A stretch of 64,000 bases of DNA from Sabellastarte sp. h YS-2021 (lineage: Eukaryota; Annelida; Polychaeta; Sabellida; Sabellidae). The stretch spans positions 157,279,609 to 157,343,608 of the forward strand of contig OZ024929.1 of the NCBI GenBank assembly GCA_964017235.1, read 5' to 3'. The position numbers and the translations under genes were made by a program. Position 1 is the first letter of the stretch, and each line of letters starts with the position of its first letter. The notes under the pieces were generated by a model, which was not told the DNA's origin, ran no database searches, and worked only from the letters and a program-made list of their open reading frames with translations. Positions 60,898 to 64,000 of this stretch are shown one piece after another.

Positions 60898-62250
60898 CTG
60901 GAGAAATGACAAGTGAACATTTTTAGTTAGAGATAAGGCACAAGTACAAGTGAACTATAATGGCAGTATTTTATCTTGTGGATAATGGGCACCTAACTCT
61001 TGCAAAAGTGTTAGTGTAAAAGAACATGCAATAAATTTCCATATTTCATGCTTTTCCATTGAAAATCCTTGACGGATGAAACATTTTTGTCACCTTCTAA
61101 AATAGTAAGACTTGTGATTTGGTCTGTGCTCAAAAAAGGTGAATTCTCCAAATTAAAAATCAGCTTGATTTGTTGTTTATATCACTCTAACATTTTAATA
61201 CATTTTGTGATTTGACAACCACTCCAGGTTATACAGTCTTAAAGTTTATACTTGTAACCACAGTTGACACAGTTAATTAGGACATGTGGACTTCATGATC
61301 CAATTTCTGCAAATACATCTCAACCTCAATATTATGAATCAACCTCAGTTTTCCCATACCCCACAGTATTTTTATATATTCTAAACTCTGTTCAGATATA
61401 ATGTTTTAATCTACAGTTTAAACATTCCTATTCCATTAAACAGTGACAAGAAAAGGTTTGGCCTTTTAAAACACATGTGTGTGCTTATACACTGACTTGA
61501 ATTTTTAATCCCCAAAGTGTTACCATGCCAACCCTTCTGGATTTGACACTTTGCTTTTATCTTGTTATTGGTTTTACCATTTTACTACAGCGTAACAATC
61601 AACACCTGCTCCACCCTCTTACAAAATTAACCACTCATTTTGTTTTGTGTTAGAAAAGTTAATCTCATTATTAACAATCCATATTCCACATGTCAGTTCA
61701 ATTCTAGTCAGAATTTGTTCCAGGTGATCTGCATTCTTACTGACACATAGTGGTGCAAAAACATAACTAAAAAATCATAACTGAACCAGTTGTTAGAATG
61801 GTTAAACATCCCTTTTACCACCAGAAAAGTCATAGCATGACAGTTGAAGGTATGGAAAAACAGTAGTGGGTACCTAGTTGGTTAGATTCTGCACTACAAA
61901 ATAATGCACAGCTTCAAACAACTTTCCCATTTAAGTTCTAAGAAGGAATTGGAACCCACAACCTGAGAAGTGTTAAGCAATCAATATAACAAAACTATTC
62001 GCAAAAAAAACTAAATGAATCACTGAAACCCACAAGGTGTTGCATTTCTAACCCTCCTACCCAGCCCCAACTAAATAGCTATACCAAGTAAAGACTTCAA
62101 GAAATAAATCTTAAGACACTTAAGATAATTAGTATCATTTATCTCGACTTCTAGATAACAGCAAATTTTATTGGAAGAGATATGATAATTAGTTCTGCCT
62201 GAAAGGGATTTATTACAAACAGATTTTTCAACTAGACTTATGCTGCTCGC
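60898..62250. other. Unassigned stretch with a tRNA-like repeat trace
   Basis: No gene is recognised. A minus-strand box-B-like GGGTTCCAATTCC lies at 61938-61950 in a context resembling repeats at 60485 and 45639. Confidence 0.4.
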
Positions 62251-62254
62251 TGTA

Positions 62255-63592
62255 TTGCGATCCGGCGGTGTATCCCCGAACATAGCAATCATGTAGAAGC
62301 AATAATAAAAGACACAGAGGATGAGGATTCCTGAAGTTATACGCATTTTTAAGTTTGGCTGTCGTTTGACAATAAAGGAGGGGTCCAAGGTCAAATGTGA
62401 CCACATCAAAAGATTCCCAACCCATGATTTCCTATAAGTTGGTTTCACATTGCAAACCTCTCGGATCAATAATAAGTGACTTATATGCACTTTTAAGCTT
62501 TGGCTATCTTCGTTTGACCTTGAAGGAGGGGCCCAAGGTCAAATCCGACCACACCAAAAGATTCCCTGCCCATGATTTCCTATAGGTTGGTTTACCATCC
62601 CAAACCTCTAGGACCAATAAAAAGCAAGTTATAAACACTTTTAACTTTGGCTATTCTCGTTTGACCTTGAAGGAGGGATCAAAGGTCAAATCTGAACACA
62701 CCAAAAGATTCCCACCCCATGATTTCCTATAGGTTGGTTTATCATCCCAACCTCTAGGTCCAATAATAAGCAAGTTATAAGGACTTTTAACCTAGGCTAT
62801 CCTCATTTGACCTTGAAGGAGGGGCCCAAGGTCAAATCCGTCCACACCAAAAGATTCCCAGCCCATGATTTCCTATAGGTTGGTTTACCATCCCAAACCT
62901 CTAGGACCTATAATAAGGCAGTTATAAGCACTTTTAAGTTTGGCTATCCTCCTCTGACCTTGAACAAGGGGCCCAAGGTCAAATCAGAACACACCAAAAG
63001 ATTCCCAGCCCATGATTTCCTATAGGTTTGTTTATCATCCCAAACCTCCAGGACCAATAATAAGCGAGTTATAAGCACTTTTAAGTTTGTCTATCCTCGT
63101 TCGACCTTGAAGGAGGGGCACAAAGTCAAATCCGTCCACACCAGAAGATTCCTAGCTCATGATTTCCTATGGGTTGGCCTACCATCCCAAACCTCTACGA
63201 CCAATAATAAGCGAGTTATAAGCACTTTTAACTTTGGCTATCCTCGTTTGACCTTAAAGGAGGGGCCTAAGGTCAAATCCGGATGCCTCCGGTGGATACA
63301 ATAAATCTGAAAGAAACTGTGCCCTACAGCTTGAACACAAGCAAATAGTCAAAATTAGTCTAAATTTTTGACGTTTTTGACTCCCCAGAGTATAATTTTG
63401 ACTCCTGGGCTACCAAAATAATAGGGTGGCCAGATCTCTGCCATAGTAAGCCACTTACAAAGTTTTAAAGAAATCCCAAAAACAAATGTGGCTTGTAGGT
63501 TGAACACAAGAAAATCTCTGCGGACGTGGATGATGACGGTGCGTGATCCATAGTATCCACGCTTTTCGGGGATACAATAAGAAGGGTTTGGT
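62255..63592 (+). mobile_element. Array element with family F units and terminal hairpin
   Basis: About seven units of ~146 bp (62343-63275) each contain CCCATGATTTCCTATAGGTT, CCCAAACCTCTAGGACCAAT, TTATAAGCACTTTTAAGTTT and GACCTTGAAGGAGGGGCCCA. The right end holds a GTATCC…GGATAC hairpin (63553-63575). The left edge has GTATCCCCGAA, the inverse of TTCGGGGATAC in that hairpin, so short subterminal inverted repeats are present, as in HINE-type elements. A sibling end (GGTGGATACAATAA) occurs at ~63290, suggesting nesting. One minus-strand frame at the left (62071-62345) has a hydrophobic start but is not convincing as a gene. Confidence 0.6.
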
Positions 63593-63699
63593 TTCACCTT
63601 GCAGTACCCAAGACAAACTCCAAGCAAACTGGTAATCACTGTCAACTTACATCATTAAATGTCAATACCCCAAGGTCAAAGAGGACGAACCAGAATCAA

Positions 63700-64000
63700 G
63701 CAACTGCGTTACAAACCCCGACAAGATTTAAAAGGTCAAGGTCACTATGGTAAAGTCAAATCAAGGTCACACCATAACCCTGACCAATGTCCCTACCAAG
63801 TGTCAACTTCCTATACCTTATGGTTTCCAAGATATGGCCCAGACAAGATTTTAAATGTCTAGGTCACTATGACAAGGGCAGAGATCCAATCAAGGTTATA
63901 CCAGGATGTTGCACACCTACACCCCCTAACCATCTCCCTACCCAGTATCAACTGTCTACACTTTACGGGTTCTGAGATATACATGTATAGTGTATAAAAC
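63700..64000 (+). mobile_element. Family E array, partial, running off the window
   Basis: At least two AGGTCA-rich units (GATTTAAAAGGTCAAGGTCA, CCCTACCAAGTGTCAACTTC, GGCCCAGACAAGATTTTAAA) continue to the last base. The right end of this copy lies outside the window. Confidence 0.6.

Noticed and set aside
62071..62490. Minus-strand frame with a hydrophobic start (ILILCVFYYCFYMIAMF), possible small membrane protein
   Set aside because: It begins inside family F repeat sequence, lacks a recognisable family and splice or promoter context; chance is more likely.

Overview
The window is AT-rich animal genomic DNA with few genes and many repeats. The repeat content suggests a mollusc, most likely a bivalve. 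The main clue is several long non-autonomous elements with a central array of ~145-330 bp tandem units and a G/C-rich hairpin at the right end, a layout I know from oyster 'pearl' elements and Helentron-associated elements. The species call is an inference.

The only host gene I can support is on the minus strand. Two exons (52725-52904 and 50906-50990) join in phase and encode the conserved domain of CAAP1 (caspase activity and apoptosis inhibitor 1). The rest of the gene was not located. A 19-nt micro-exon (60879-60897) and a short start-codon exon (56364-56378) are weak upstream candidates.

Layout. 1-8030: AT-rich, with one hAT MITE (8-bp target duplication). 8141-11209 and 16677-18211: two copies of one array element (A/B); between them lie a foldback MITE, a 22-bp minisatellite and a broken PIF/Harbinger transposase gene cut off by a tRNA-derived SINE. 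18545-20159 and 27078-28945: array family E, the second copy holding an L2/CR1-like retrotransposon tail. 20160-27060: mostly unassigned unique DNA with an 18-bp minisatellite. 29222-29822: a CCGTA-motif-rich block. 31761-32346: a foldback element with CAG target duplication. 32372-35884: two array elements of family C, the second interrupted by another L2/CR1-like tail. 39336-40795: a probable hAT MITE and array element D. 40800-50900: unassigned DNA. 50906-56400: CAAP1 exons, a Harbinger-like MITE, a GTA repeat and a second hAT MITE. 56931-58782: inverted repeats beside a minus-strand DIRS-type tyrosine recombinase pseudogene, with a 982-bp foldback element adjoining. 59836-64000: short tandem arrays, array family F and more E units.

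The most notable signal is that three unrelated array families repeat near-perfect metazoan transcription-factor consensus sequences once per unit: an RFX X-box palindrome in C, a YY1-like ATGGC palindrome in A/B, and nuclear-receptor AGGTCA/TCAAGGTCA sites in E and F. Apart from CAAP1 every coding trace here is decayed mobile DNA.
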